DNA from: Rana temporaria
Taxonomy: Eukaryota; Chordata; Amphibia; Anura; Ranidae
DNA: 64,000 bases
Assembly (NCBI RefSeq): GCF_905171775.1
Contig: NC_053490.1
Coordinates: forward strand, 87,942,286 to 88,006,285
Direction: 5' to 3'
The notes beneath the pieces are model-generated. The model saw only the letters and a program-made list of their open reading frames with translations, made no database searches and had not been told where the DNA came from. Shown piece by piece: positions 23,227-32,879 of this stretch. The translations under genes were made by a program, and so were the position numbers. Numbering within the stretch: position 1 is the first letter of the stretch; every line of letters begins with the position of its first letter.

Positions 23227-23535
23227 TTTCGTACATACCTCGATATCGCCGTTTCATCCCTCGGGTTCCGGGTATGAGTCTTGCTGGACCTAGTTGATTG
23301 ACGTTCCTCCGACCGGCGCATACTGCGCGTCACGACTTTCCGACAGAAGCCGAACGTCATTGCGCAGGCGCCGTATAGAGTCGGCTCTATACGGCGCCTG
23401 CGCAGCGACGTTCGGCTTCTTTCGGAAAGTCGTGACGTCAAGTATACGTCAATCAACTAGGAACGCCCACCGCCACAAGACTCATACCCGGGAAGTCGAG
23501 GGATCAAACGGCGATATCGAGGTATGTACGAAAAA
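23227..23535. repeat. Long near-perfect foldback element
   Basis: A palindrome of about 305 bp centred between 23382 and 23383. The outer arms are ttcgtacatacctcgatatc and gatatcgaggtatgtacgaa; the centre is ggcgccgtatagag, tcgg, ctctatacggcgcc. The arms differ by small changes and a few gaps. It is flanked by T-runs at left and A-runs at right, which are themselves complementary. The two open frames across it look alike only because the DNA is palindromic. Confidence 0.9.
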
Positions 23536-23619
23536 AAAAAAAAAAGCCAGCCTACCCGCAGTGTAAGCAGTCTTCCAAATGTATTGTTAGAAATGTGTTT
23601 TAAGGGGGAACCTCACCTT

Positions 23620-24250
23620 TAAGCCGGCGTATCAGTAGATACGCCGTCGTAACTCTGAATCTAAGCCGTCGTATCTTTAAGTGTATTCTCAAAATGAGAT
23701 ACACTTAAATCTAGCTAAGATACGACGGCCTGCGCCGTCGTATCTTAGCTTTCTATTTAGGCCGCCCGCTAGGGGCGTGAACGCTGATTTACGCCTAGAA
23801 AGCGTAAATCAGCGAGATACGCCTATTCACGAACGTACGCTTGCCCGTCGCAGTAAAGATACGCCGTTTACGTAAGGCGTTTTCAGGCGTAAAGTTAGTC
23901 CAACAAAAGCTGGCCTAGCCAATGTTAAGTATGGACGTCGTTTGCGTAAGACATCCGTGAATGGGGCTGGGCATAATTTACATTCATGTTGAAACCAATA
24001 AGTCTTTGCGGCGTAATTTGGAGCATGCGTAAAAAACGTCAATCACGTTAGGTCACGATTCATTTGCATAAAACACGCCCACCTCTTCACAATTTGAATT
24101 AGGCGCGCTTAGGCCAGCACATTTACGCTACGCCGCCGTAACTTAGGACGCAAGTGCTTTGTGAATACAGCACTTGCCTCTCTAACTTACAGTGGCGTAG
24201 CGTAAATACGATACGCTACGCCGGCTCAAACATACGCCGCCCTACGTGGT
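23620..24250. mobile_element. G-family MITE, copy with worn ends
   Basis: The interior shares gatacgccgtcgtatctt, tattcacgaacgtacgc, gatacgccgtttacgtaagg and acgctacgccgccgtaactt with the copies at 8137 and 31495. The terminal GGGCC strings are lost, so the borders are approximate. Confidence 0.7.
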
Positions 24251-24743
24251 AGTCTACCTTTTTGGTAAACCAAAATAGCAACAGTACATGGGTATGCTTG
24301 AGTTTCCCTCCTAACATATAGGAAGAACCGCACAATAGTAGTATATTAACAGATTTATTGTGGTGAAAAGACAAATGGCAACTTACATTGTGACAGTTAA
24401 AATCAGGCTCAACACATAGTAAAGGCTTCCGATGGACAGTCTCACCACAACAGGGCACCTCACGGCAGGATAGGAATACTGGATGGGTGGATACACCTGC
24501 AGGACTAAGAGAACAAACTGGGGGGCACCAAACTAAGTGCAGCCGAACAATAAATTAAGTCAGCAGCTACAAACAGCTGCTGACTTTTAAAATAAGGACA
24601 CTTACCTGTCTAGGGTGCACCCGTCCCTCGGCTACCGTAAGACTACAGTAAGGGAATCAGGAGCCTTGTGGCTTCACAGCCTGGTTCCCTACTGCACGTG
24701 CACGAGTCGGGCTGCGCGTCCTGGCTGGTCCCTGCTGTCACAA
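24251..24743. other. Intronic stretch, unclassified
   Basis: Holds a paired gtcagcagctacaaacagctgctgac hairpin (about 24560-24585). The string cctggttccctactgcacg at about 24680 resembles dispersed repeat text, but I could not define an element. Confidence 0.35.
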
Positions 24744-25056
24744 ATTCTGACAAACTCCAAGAAGTGATTATGAAAGAATGGGTTGCTATCTGTCAGGAAT
24801 TGGCCCAGAAGTTGATTGAGAGCATGCCCAGTCGAATTGCAGAGGTCATGAAAAAGAAGGGCCAACACTGCAAATACTGACTCTTTGCATAAATGTCATG
24901 TAATTGTCAATAAAAGCCTTTGAAACGTATGAAGTGAGTGTGATTATATTTCACTACATCACAGAAACAACTGAAACAAAGATCTAAAAGCAGTTTAGCA
25001 GCAAACTTTGTGAAAACTAATATTTGTGTCATTCTCAAGACTTTTGGCCACAACTG
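24744..25056 (+). pseudogene. 3' end of a Tc1-like element
   Basis: The frame encodes KLQEVIMKEWVAICQELAQK then LIESMPSRIAEVMKKKGQHC KY and a stop, the C-terminal tail of a Tc1 transposase (the EWxxIP...MPxRxxxVxxxKGxxTKY pattern). It is followed by the 3' terminal repeat ending cttttggccacaactg and TA at 25057-25058. The rest of the element is missing. The family differs from the other Tc1 copies here. Confidence 0.8.
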
Positions 25057-25265
25057 TAGATATCAGCTTGGGAAAAGAGGGGCAGGTTCAATCTGAAAGT
25101 TGCAATCCAAGAAGCTGCAAACAAGATTCAGTCTGCTGGTTCTTTATGAACGGCCCCTTTGATAATTGAGCACATTTGTAATGTATACTCAACTGTCACT
25201 GTGATCTGTAAATGTCACGGTTATCCCAGCATGAAATATTGATGGAAGTCTATTCTGTATTACAG

Positions 25266-25343
25266 GACAGAGATATGTACTATGCAGAGACAGACACTCC
25301 CGCAATGGCCAGAACGTCCAATCTGAATGAAGAGCTGGGACAG
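25266..25343 (+). CDS. ATP8A2: ATP8A2-like exon: M4 to P-domain linker
   Basis: This exon has 26 whole codons, phase 0 at both ends, with acceptor ctgtattacag and donor CAG|gtgagc. It encodes DRDMYYAETDTPAMARTSNL followed by NEELGQ. TPAxARTSNLNEELGQ is nearly invariant in P4-ATPases and leads directly into the phosphorylation site in the next exon. The start continues the Trp at the end of the previous exon, as in other ATP8A proteins (FINWDxDMYY). Confidence 0.94.
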
Positions 25344-25540
25344 GTGAGCACTTCTTATCAGATGAATTGTATCGTGTTGTATTTCTCATATTCGGGATTA
25401 TTAAGAAAAAAAACCTGTGTGGGGTATTTGTTGTGTAAGGGCAGAAACTAATAGCAACCATTCCAATGTCACCCATCATCGGTTTAAATAATAAAAGATG
25501 TCTACTAACTGGTTATTATATGCTACTATAACCTGTAAAC

Positions 25541-25669
25541 GTGTTATCAAAATAAAGTGCACATCATATTATCATCCAATCAAAGTGAAAAAACGAATTA
25601 ATTGAAATATATTAATGGTCAATTGGATGATAATATGATGTGCACATGCACTTTATTTTGATAGCACAA
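25541..25669. repeat. Inverted repeat (small foldback)
   Basis: Left strings gttatcaaaataaagtgcac and atcatattatcatccaat pair with attggatgataatatgat and gtgcactttattttgatagc. The arms are about 45 bp around an AT-rich loop. Probably a MITE; no duplication was identified. Confidence 0.7.
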
Positions 25670-25857
25670 CACAATTACAGGTTATGTTGGTTTATTCTAT
25701 TTACATGTGGATACAGTGAGTGCAACTTTCACTTTGTTTTGACACTTTGCGCAATCACCTTAGATTTACTGTACATTGTTTTGTCATATTGAATAAGGCT
25801 GATTTTGTCATGTAACTGTAATTGCATTGAAAAAAAGAAATGCGTGCATTGAGTTTA

Positions 25858-26060
25858 AGGCCTCATGCACACTGGACATTAAAATAACGTTATAAAATCG
25901 CCAGTAGCTTTTTTAATGTTTTTGCAATAGCGTTTTTTTGCATTTATTATAGCGTTTTTAGCTATCATTTGATAAAATAGTAAAAAAATGATACCCATAC
26001 AAAGAGATAAAATGAATAAATAAATTGAATAATTTTATCCCTTGCATGGGCATCATTTAC
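25858..26060. other. H-like left end fragment
   Basis: Begins aaggcctcatgcacactgg, followed by gcgttttt-rich text typical of H interiors. No right end was seen. Confidence 0.4.
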
Positions 26061-26063
26061 TGT

Positions 26064-26089
26064 ATTTATTGGCGTATTAATACGCCAAT
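26064..26089. repeat. Perfect 26-bp palindrome, stub of the TA-flanked MITE
   Basis: The string runs ttattggcgtatt then aatacgccaataa, preceded by ctgtat. It equals the end of the MITE at 7074 joined to its own inverse with no interior. It lies immediately left of the L1 target-site duplication. Confidence 0.7.
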
Positions 26090-26103
26090 AAGAGGTAGAT
26101 TTT

Positions 26104-28504
26104 TGTTTCAATATTTTTTATTAGTATATAAAGGATCATATACATACATATCAAACGTGTAAGTTTCGACAAATCTCATATAGTTGTATATAACGTCTAG
26201 TTATAATTCTTATAACATTAAAATGAATAATATATAAATATTTTTCTTCGTGACTTAAAACGGAAGTCCTGTTACACAGACAAAACAACTATTTCCATTT
26301 ACTTTTGGTATAGTACTATTGCTAATACTATATGTATAAATAACATCCACATTAAAACAACAAAACTGAATTATTACTTAATCAATCAAAGCATGAATGA
26401 AAGCAATACATTAGAAAACTACGATTATAAACCAACAGAGATTACTATCCCTGATTTAACATTCAAATGTTTTGGTTGACCCACGTTTTCCATGGTGACC
26501 ATGCAACATCGAATTTGTGTAAGTTGTTTTGGGATAAAGCCCACAATCTTTCATATGTCATGTGAAGATTTGTTAAGTCTATAGCTTCCATCATCGAAGG
26601 AGGACATGGAACTTTCCACCTTCTGGTGATTGTAAGTCTAGCTGCTAAGAGTAAATTGACGACTGAAGTTCGTTTATTAGCCTGAACACATTCCACACCC
26701 AGGGACAACAATGCCAAAGCTGGGTTTGGTTCTATAGAAGTATTAGCCAAACTATTTAATATATTGAAGATACCATCCCAATATACCTTTAATTTGGGAC
26801 AATTCCACAATATATGGAGGAGATCACCCTTGCCACCACACTCCCTCCAGCATGTATCAGAATGTTGGGTACCAAATTTAGCCAACACATCAGGTGTGTA
26901 GTACCATCTTAAATTTATTTTAACTGTCAGTTCCCACAACGTAGCACATCTGGACACTGTTTGGTTTATTACACATGCTGATCTCCATTGAATGTCTGTA
27001 AAAGAGAGTCCAAGATCTTTCTCCCATTGAATGAGTGAAGTAGACTTAGTAAATTCTCTTTTTCCCTGAAGTAAATTATAGAAAAAAGAGATACCCTTTT
27101 CTTGCATATCCATGGAATTAAAAAAATTCCAAGCACGTTTACAGATCTGGAGATCTGTAGGATTAAAATTCTGTAAGCATTTAAATATCTTTTTGTAATG
27201 AACTTGGTGTGCTTGGGGCAAATGAAATTCTGATTTAATCGTATTGAAAGATTTAATTTCGTTTCTAACGAAGAGGTCTTGAATTTGCGTTATCCCATGA
27301 GAACACCACACATCAATTGTCTCCGAAGGTGAGAATATCCTCATGATTTCGAATGGAATATCTATTGTGACTTTCGGGAAGGAGTCCTCAGTGCTTTTAA
27401 GGAATTTTAGCCAAGACGATATTGATATTTTCATAGATGGCGGCAAGTGTGAGGGGACTTTCAATCCTATAAGTGCTCCAAACAGCCAATTTTTCGTTGG
27501 TTTTTGCAAGCAATACGAGGATTCAATGTATCCCCACGATTTCGTGGGAGAGGCCTGAAACCATTCCTTAAATTGGGTTAACACAGTGCTGTGATTATAA
27601 TCTAGAAAATCCACATAACCTACTCCTCCCCATAACCTATGTTTTATAAGCTTATGGTGAGCGCATCTAGATCGTTTGCCTTGCCATACGAATTTAGATA
27701 GAAGGGATTGTAGGGATTTGAAATAGCTAGTCGGGATTGGAATTGGAATACAACGAAATATGTATAGTACTTGTGGTAGATGTATCATTTTAAAAGCAGA
27801 CAATCTGCCCCACCATGAAAGTTCTTGTTTACCCAATTTGGTCAGTTCCAAATGTAAATTATTCCTCAGTGGTAAATGGTTCTTCGTAAATAAAGCTTTG
27901 GTAGTTTTTGTCAATTGGATACCCAAATAAGGGATTTCGGAGTCCGCCCAGGTGTACGGGAAGTCGTGTTGTAATATAGCACTATTTACCGCATCTACAT
28001 TCATGTCTAGAATCGAGGATTTGGACGTGTTTACTTTATAATATGATATTTTGCTAAACCAGGTCAATAAATTACTGATTTCTTTTAGGGAGTTGTACGG
28101 GTTGGTTATCATCATTATAACATCGTCAGCAAATAAACTGATCTTATGGGATTGTTCCCCTATGGTTATTCCAGATATGTTTTGGTTAGACCTGACATGT
28201 TCTGCTAACGGTTCCATCATGAGATTAAAAAGTAGGGGGGACAAGGGACATCCTTGTCTGGTCCCGTTGGATATGGAAAAGGATTGGGAAATAAAGTTAG
28301 ACGCCAGTACTTTAGCGTTTGGAGAAGAATAGAGAGCTAGAATTGACTTTAAAATAAATCCTTCAAAACTGAATTTTTGAAGAGTCAAACATAAATAAGT
28401 CCAATTAATTCTATCAAACGCCTTCTCTGCATCCAAGGATAGGAGCAGAGAAGGTGTTCCCGTTATATTGATGTTGTGGATTATGTTTATTACCTCTATT
28501 ATGT
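26104..28504 (-). mobile_element. 5'-truncated L1/Tx1-type LINE with exact 13-bp duplication
   Basis: AGAGGTAGATTTT occurs at 26091-26103 and again at 28505-28517, flanking the element exactly. The element is on the minus strand. Its 5' truncation is at 28504; the ORF2 part runs to 26463, followed by about 360 bp of 3' UTR ending in an A-rich tail (tattgaaacaaaa on the minus strand). It retains a long open frame. Confidence 0.93.
26463..28502 (-). CDS. L1/Tx1 ORF2 fragment: reverse transcriptase and C-terminal domain
   Basis: The frame is open from the 5' truncation to a stop at 26463, about 680 codons. A stretch beginning LDAEKAFDRINW opens with the conserved RT motif; the codon at 28436 is TTG (Leu), so it is not a natural start. 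Counting from there, QGCPLSPLLF is at residues 61-70, the catalytic FADD at 102-105, and a C-terminal CCHC motif (CWRECGGKGDLLHILWNC) at 529-546. The endonuclease domain and ORF1 are absent. In a full element it would encode target-primed reverse transcription. No stop or frameshift suggests recent insertion. Confidence 0.92.
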   Translation of the reverse strand: MIEVINIIHNINITGTPSLLLSLDAEKAFDRINWTYLCLTLQKFSFEGFILKSILALYSSPNAKVLASNFISQSFSISNGTRQGCPLSPLLFNLMMEPLAEHVRSNQNISGITIGEQSHKISLFADDVIMMITNPYNSLKEISNLLTWFSKISYYKVNTSKSSILDMNVDAVNSAILQHDFPYTWADSEIPYLGIQLTKTTKALFTKNHLPLRNNLHLELTKLGKQELSWWGRLSAFKMIHLPQVLYIFRCIPIPIPTSYFKSLQSLLSKFVWQGKRSRCAHHKLIKHRLWGGVGYVDFLDYNHSTVLTQFKEWFQASPTKSWGYIESSYCLQKPTKNWLFGALIGLKVPSHLPPSMKISISSWLKFLKSTEDSFPKVTIDIPFEIMRIFSPSETIDVWCSHGITQIQDLFVRNEIKSFNTIKSEFHLPQAHQVHYKKIFKCLQNFNPTDLQICKRAWNFFNSMDMQEKGISFFYNLLQGKREFTKSTSLIQWEKDLGLSFTDIQWRSACVINQTVSRCATLWELTVKINLRWYYTPDVLAKFGTQHSDTCWRECGGKGDLLHILWNCPKLKVYWDGIFNILNSLANTSIEPNPALALLSLGVECVQANKRTSVVNLLLAARLTITRRWKVPCPPSMMEAIDLTNLHMTYERLWALSQNNLHKFDVAWSPWKTWVNQNI

Positions 28505-28517
28505 AGAGGTAGATTTT

Positions 28518-29647
28518 ATAATAGCTACTGTATGTAATGTTGCAGTAACTGATTCATAACAGAGGAAAGATTTCACTTAGTAGGCATTACAATTTCTTGA
28601 AAATATTTTATATGTATTCTACAAATGCTACTTAACTTTACCTTTACAATGTGCATTGTTATATATATCACTCTTCTATACCATCCTGACCCCTACATAA
28701 TACTGTAATCCTATTTAGAGCTTACAGTGTAATCATATTCACTGTCTTATCAGGTGGAAACAGGTAAGGTTTACTTACAGAACCTCAAAGATTTTTTTTG
28801 TCTCAAGCTGAATAATCTTCCTCATTACAGTGCTGGCAATGTGGCATGTGGCAGTGCTGCCCTCCTCTGGTGCAATTGCTTTATTTCAGGAATTTTATAA
28901 TGATGTGTTTTTTCCACATATGATTTGCTCTGGTCGCAGTGGTTTTAATTATAATCTGTTTTAAATCTCTGTTCTATTAAAATTAAATGTGCTAAAGATT
29001 TTTATTTTCCTAACTACTTATCGGTTGCCATAATGAATGGTTGCATATAATAACAGATGTTCTTAAAGCAGCAGTTCCATTAAAGCCGTTTTAATTAGAC
29101 AAAAACTGAGTTAAAGGGTTAAACGTTGGTTCAATCTAGGGGGAGATGATAAGGCTGTAACCCTTTCTTTACCCAGCCAGCTCCATAAGCTCTCCTCTTC
29201 TCCCTCTTGCTCCGGTCTATGGGTGGTCCCTTATTGTCATCACGTAAAATGCAGGGCTATTAACCCTGTATTGTATGTGAAGGAGGTAGGAGTGCAACTC
29301 TGACTGAAGCGCCTTAGAGAAGAGATTTCAGGGGACCAGTCACATCGCTGGAATAAGGTAAGTGTTACACATTATTATTGCACCCCTAGATTGAACAGTT
29401 ACCCCCGCAGTGTGTTTGTGTGTGGTTGGGGGGTGCTGCAAGTGTAGATTTCATCAAATTCCTTGAGTTGGGCTTTAGAACTGATATTTTTGTTTTTAGT
29501 AAGCCCATGTGACAGTTCCTTATCTCTCTGAAACACTATATTGGTGAGATCTCTATACTTGATTTCCTTTGTCTGTGCTATATGTGCCATTTTGACTCGA
29601 TTTACCAAATTGTGATGTGTGAAGGAAAGCCACACTATGTACACTTT
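28518..29647. other. Intronic stretch, little recognised
   Basis: Mostly AT-rich intron. A phrase at about 29066-29110 (cttaaagcagcagttccatt, aaagccgttttaatt) may be a Kolobok/T2-like or R-like fragment. No exon was seen. Confidence 0.4.
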
Positions 29648-30010
29648 AAGACCCCTTTCACACTGGAGCGTATTGCAGGCACTATAGCGTTAAAAATAGC
29701 GCCTGCAATACGCCCTTAAAAATCTGTCCCCCATTCACTCCAGTGTGAAAGCCCGAGGGGCTTTCACACTGGAGCGTTGCGCTAGCAGGATGGTTAAAAA
29801 AAGTCCTGCTAGCCGCATCTTTGGAGCGGTGTGTTTACTGCTCCTCCTCCGCTGCTGGCCATTGAAATAAATGGGCTTCAGCAGCGCATTGCGGGTGGTT
29901 TTAACCCTTTCTCGGCCACTAGTGGGGGTAAATGCGCCCTGCTAGCGGCTGAAATGCGCCGCAAATCTGCCCATAGCGTCGGCGGTAAAAATAGAGGCGT
30001 TTTACCGGGA
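29648..30010. mobile_element. H-family MITE, right end lost
   Basis: It starts aagacccctttcacactggagcg and contains gcaggcactatagcg paired with gcgcctgcaatacgc, then a second cactccagtgtgaaag/ctttcacactggagcg hairpin. It is closely related to the copy at 42774 but without the final GTGTGAAAGGGTC. Confidence 0.65.
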
Positions 30011-30650
30011 GAAGTAGGGTTAAATCTTTTTTGGCCATACTTCTCTTGTGGGTCACAGAAGTACATTTACTTTTGTATTCCTTTTGACCCAGTTAGCTTA
30101 TAGCAGACTATTTCCTGCTACCAGCTACCAGAGCCGTGCCCAAAAAATATCCCAACAATATTGTCAATTGCTGTGCTAATTGACAGTTGGCTTCACCTGA
30201 CAGTAACCGCTCTCAACCGCTCTCAACTTGGAGCTGAGCATGAACTGAACAATCAGCGGTATGTGATCACTCAATTCTCGGTGTAACGAGTCAGCATGGG
30301 ACAGCTACAGCTTCACACGTATGCTGCAGCATTGAGGTAAGTATGGATGTTTGTTTCGAAAATTGTACTCACCCTTTAAATATGAAGCCATGTAAATGTC
30401 TGTTGTTTTCAAAATTCATCTATCCAATTCACAAAGCACATGGTATGTGTTTTTTTTTTTTCCGAGGGTGTCACTATACAAATAGTTACCAGCACATCTG
30501 TGCAAAGCCTCCATAAAGCAAAGCTTTTTTTTTTTTAAAAGCCTTGAAATATTAACAAATGAGTTACAGAGTGTTGTCCTTAATCATAGGGAGTAACACA
30601 TGTTAAAAAAAGGATATAGTAGGCAATATTTGTGAGATCCCTCCTCTAAA
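30011..30650. other. Intronic stretch, nothing recognised
   Basis: No exon and no bounded repeat. T-runs lie near 30450 and 30525. Confidence 0.4.
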
Positions 30651-31342
30651 CATTGGCCCAGATTCAAGAAGCAATTGCGCCCGTGTAACCATAGGTGCTC
30701 CTGATTCAGGAACCTCGTTACACCGACTGCAGCCTAAAATCTGCGCGGCATATGCCACGCAGATTTTAGGCTGCATTCTTGCGTGGGCCGCTAGGGGGCG
30801 CTCCCATTGTAATCAGCGTGTAAATTGCATACTACCACTGATTCACAAACTTGCGCGGGCCCTGCGCAAGCCAGGTACGGAGTTTACGTACGGCAACTTT
30901 AGCGCAAGGCTGCCCCTTCTAATAGTAGGGGCAGCCAATGCTAAAGTATAGCCGCCGCTCCCGCGACGTGAAATTTGAATTTCACGTCGTTTGCGTAAGT
31001 GATTCGTGAATGGCGCTGGACGCCATTCACGTTCACTTTGAAGCAAATGACGTCCTTGCGACGTCATTTGCCGCAATGCACGTCTGGAAAGTTTCCCGAC
31101 GGAGCATGCGCTGTACGCTCGGCGCGAGAGCGCGCCTAATTTAAATGATTCCCGCCCCCGGCGGGATCATTTACATTGCGCGCGCTTACGCCGGGCAATT
31201 TTGCCGGCGCGCCCTCGCAATTTACGGAGCTACTGCTCCGTGAATCGAGGGCAGTGCAAAATATTTGCGGGGGGCGCAGGGCAAAATCGTTGCCCTGCTC
31301 CCCCGCAAATATCGCGCAAATGTACCTGAATCTGGGCCAATG
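30651..31342. mobile_element. G-family MITE, copy closely related to 4478
   Basis: The ends CATTGGCCCAGATTCA and TGAATCTGGGCCAATG are perfect 16-bp inverses. The interior follows the 4478 copy block by block, including the aatggcgctggacgccatt hairpin and gcatgcgctgtacgctcggc. The ends are so symmetrical that a target duplication cannot be separated from the inverted repeat. Confidence 0.85.
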
Positions 31343-31481
31343 TGTTTAAAAACGTTGATTTTGCCGTATCCAGTCTTTGCACTGTGGAGCTCATTTACAG
31401 TATATCCAATGCCTTGTAATGCTCTTTATTGCATTTTCCAGCTCAGTTGCATAGACATGAGAAAATCCATTGTTTTAACAG

Positions 31482-32378
31482 AACCTTTTCACACGGGCCC
31501 AGATCCACCAAGTAGTTACGTCGGCGTATCTATTGATACGCCGCGTAACTTCTAGGATCCTCCGGCGTATCTTTGTTTTGTATCCACAAAACAAGATACG
31601 CCTGAAGCTGGGCTGGATCCGACTGACGTATGTCTTAGTACGCCGTTGGATCTAAGGTGCATATTTACGCTGGCCGCTAGGTGGCGCTTCCGTTGATTTC
31701 CACGTCGAGTATGCAAATGAGCTAGATACGCCAATCCACAAACGTACGTCCGCCCAGCGCATTAAGGCTTTTTTCGGCGTAACGTTACCCCTGCTCTCTG
31801 AGGCATACGCAATGCTAAGTATGGACGTCGGGCCAGCGTAGATATTTCCGTCGTGTACGTCGTTTGTGTAGTACGTTCGCGAATAGGGCTTTGCGTAAAT
31901 TACGTTCACGTCATCTAGGCATTGAGCGGGCGTAATTTAATTAGAAAATTCAACGTGATACTGAGCATGCGCGCATGCGCCTTACGAAAAAAGCGTAATT
32001 TACGTGGGGTCAAGCTTATTTTACATAAAACACGCCCCCCTGTTCATCATTTGAATTCCGCGCCCTTACCCCGGGAGATTTACGCTACGCTGCCGTAACT
32101 TTAGAGTCAAGTGCTTTGTGAATACAGCACTTGCCTCTCAAAGTAGCGGCGGCATAGCGTAACTACGATACGCTACGCCTGCCTAAAATTACGCCGGGCT
32201 ACGTGGATGCATTGGAAAAAAGCCCTGTATATGTGGTATTTTAGTTTTGTTGATCTGCAGTTTGCCATTCACATCAAAAAGAGTCTATAAAATAAAACAG
32301 CACAACATGTCTAAAACACGCCAATGCACTTCATTGAGTACACATTAACGTATGCGTTCTGGTGTGAGTGAGGCTTTA
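31482..32378. mobile_element. H-family MITE interrupted by a G element
   Basis: The left end, ttttaacagaaccttttcacac, stops at the G element and resumes at about 32212 (gcattggaaaaaagccctg), ending tctggtgtgagtgaggcttta. The inverted end pair is imperfect, so the outer assignment is moderate. Confidence 0.5.
31495..32211. mobile_element. G-family MITE nested in an H element
   Basis: Starts GGGCCCAGATCCACCAAG and ends at ggctacgtggat. It shares ggcgtaacgttacccctgct, atggacgtcgggccagcgt and cttgcctctcaaagt-type text with the copies at 8137 and 23620. The end symmetry is gggCCCAGATCCAC at left and GTGGAT at right. Confidence 0.72.
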
Positions 32379-32427
32379 GGGACTATTTGTATAGAAGATT
32401 GATGATGGTATCTGTTTGCCTCTCTAG

Positions 32428-32516
32428 GTGAAGTATTTATTTTCGGACAAAACTGGAACCTTAACCTGCAATGTCATGAACTTCAAGAAATGCAGCATTG
32501 GCGGTATTACATACGG
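32428..32516 (+). CDS. ATP8A2: ATP8A2-like exon: DKTGT phosphorylation site
   Basis: The acceptor is gcctctctag and the donor TACGG|gtaagt; 29 codons plus two bases. The product runs VKYLFSDKTGTLTCNVMNFK then KCSIGGITY. DKTGTLT is the P-type ATPase phosphorylation motif, and its Asp (residue 7 of this exon) forms the aspartyl-phosphate intermediate. The catalytic residues are intact. MNFKKCSI agrees with ATP8A2. A nested pair of TTAA-flanked elements begins about 360 bp downstream. Confidence 0.95.
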
Positions 32517-32879
32517 GTAAGTAATTCCACACTGCAAACCAGGCATGTACAAGGAGAATATGATTAAACAATTTTTATTTAGGGCAGTATAGATTGACAT
32601 GTAATGGAAGGATCACAGCAATAATTGGTGGATATCTTAGTTAGAACATGCAGAAATAAATATTTTCTGTTATCTTTTACTACTTGGATGGGGCTGGCAT
32701 CCAGTTCCAAGGAATACTAATCACATCTGAAATGATCAGATTGTTTTGTGGACAGTTGACCACAGAATTCATAATTTGCCAGATATCACTAAAAAACTGG
32801 CCAATGACTTTACCACCTTGTGATCCTCTTTTGACACCTAGAAAGACACATTCTGCAGCAATAGGATTAATTATTTTAA

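Noticed and set aside
23217..23566. Two similar Arg-rich proteins on opposite strands
   Set aside because: The similarity arises because the DNA is a near-perfect palindrome.
4720..31076. Similar short proteins (MRQMTSQGRHLLQSEREWRP) at 4720-4953 and 30843-31076
   Set aside because: Both lie in G-family MITEs; the identity reflects repeat DNA, not a gene family.
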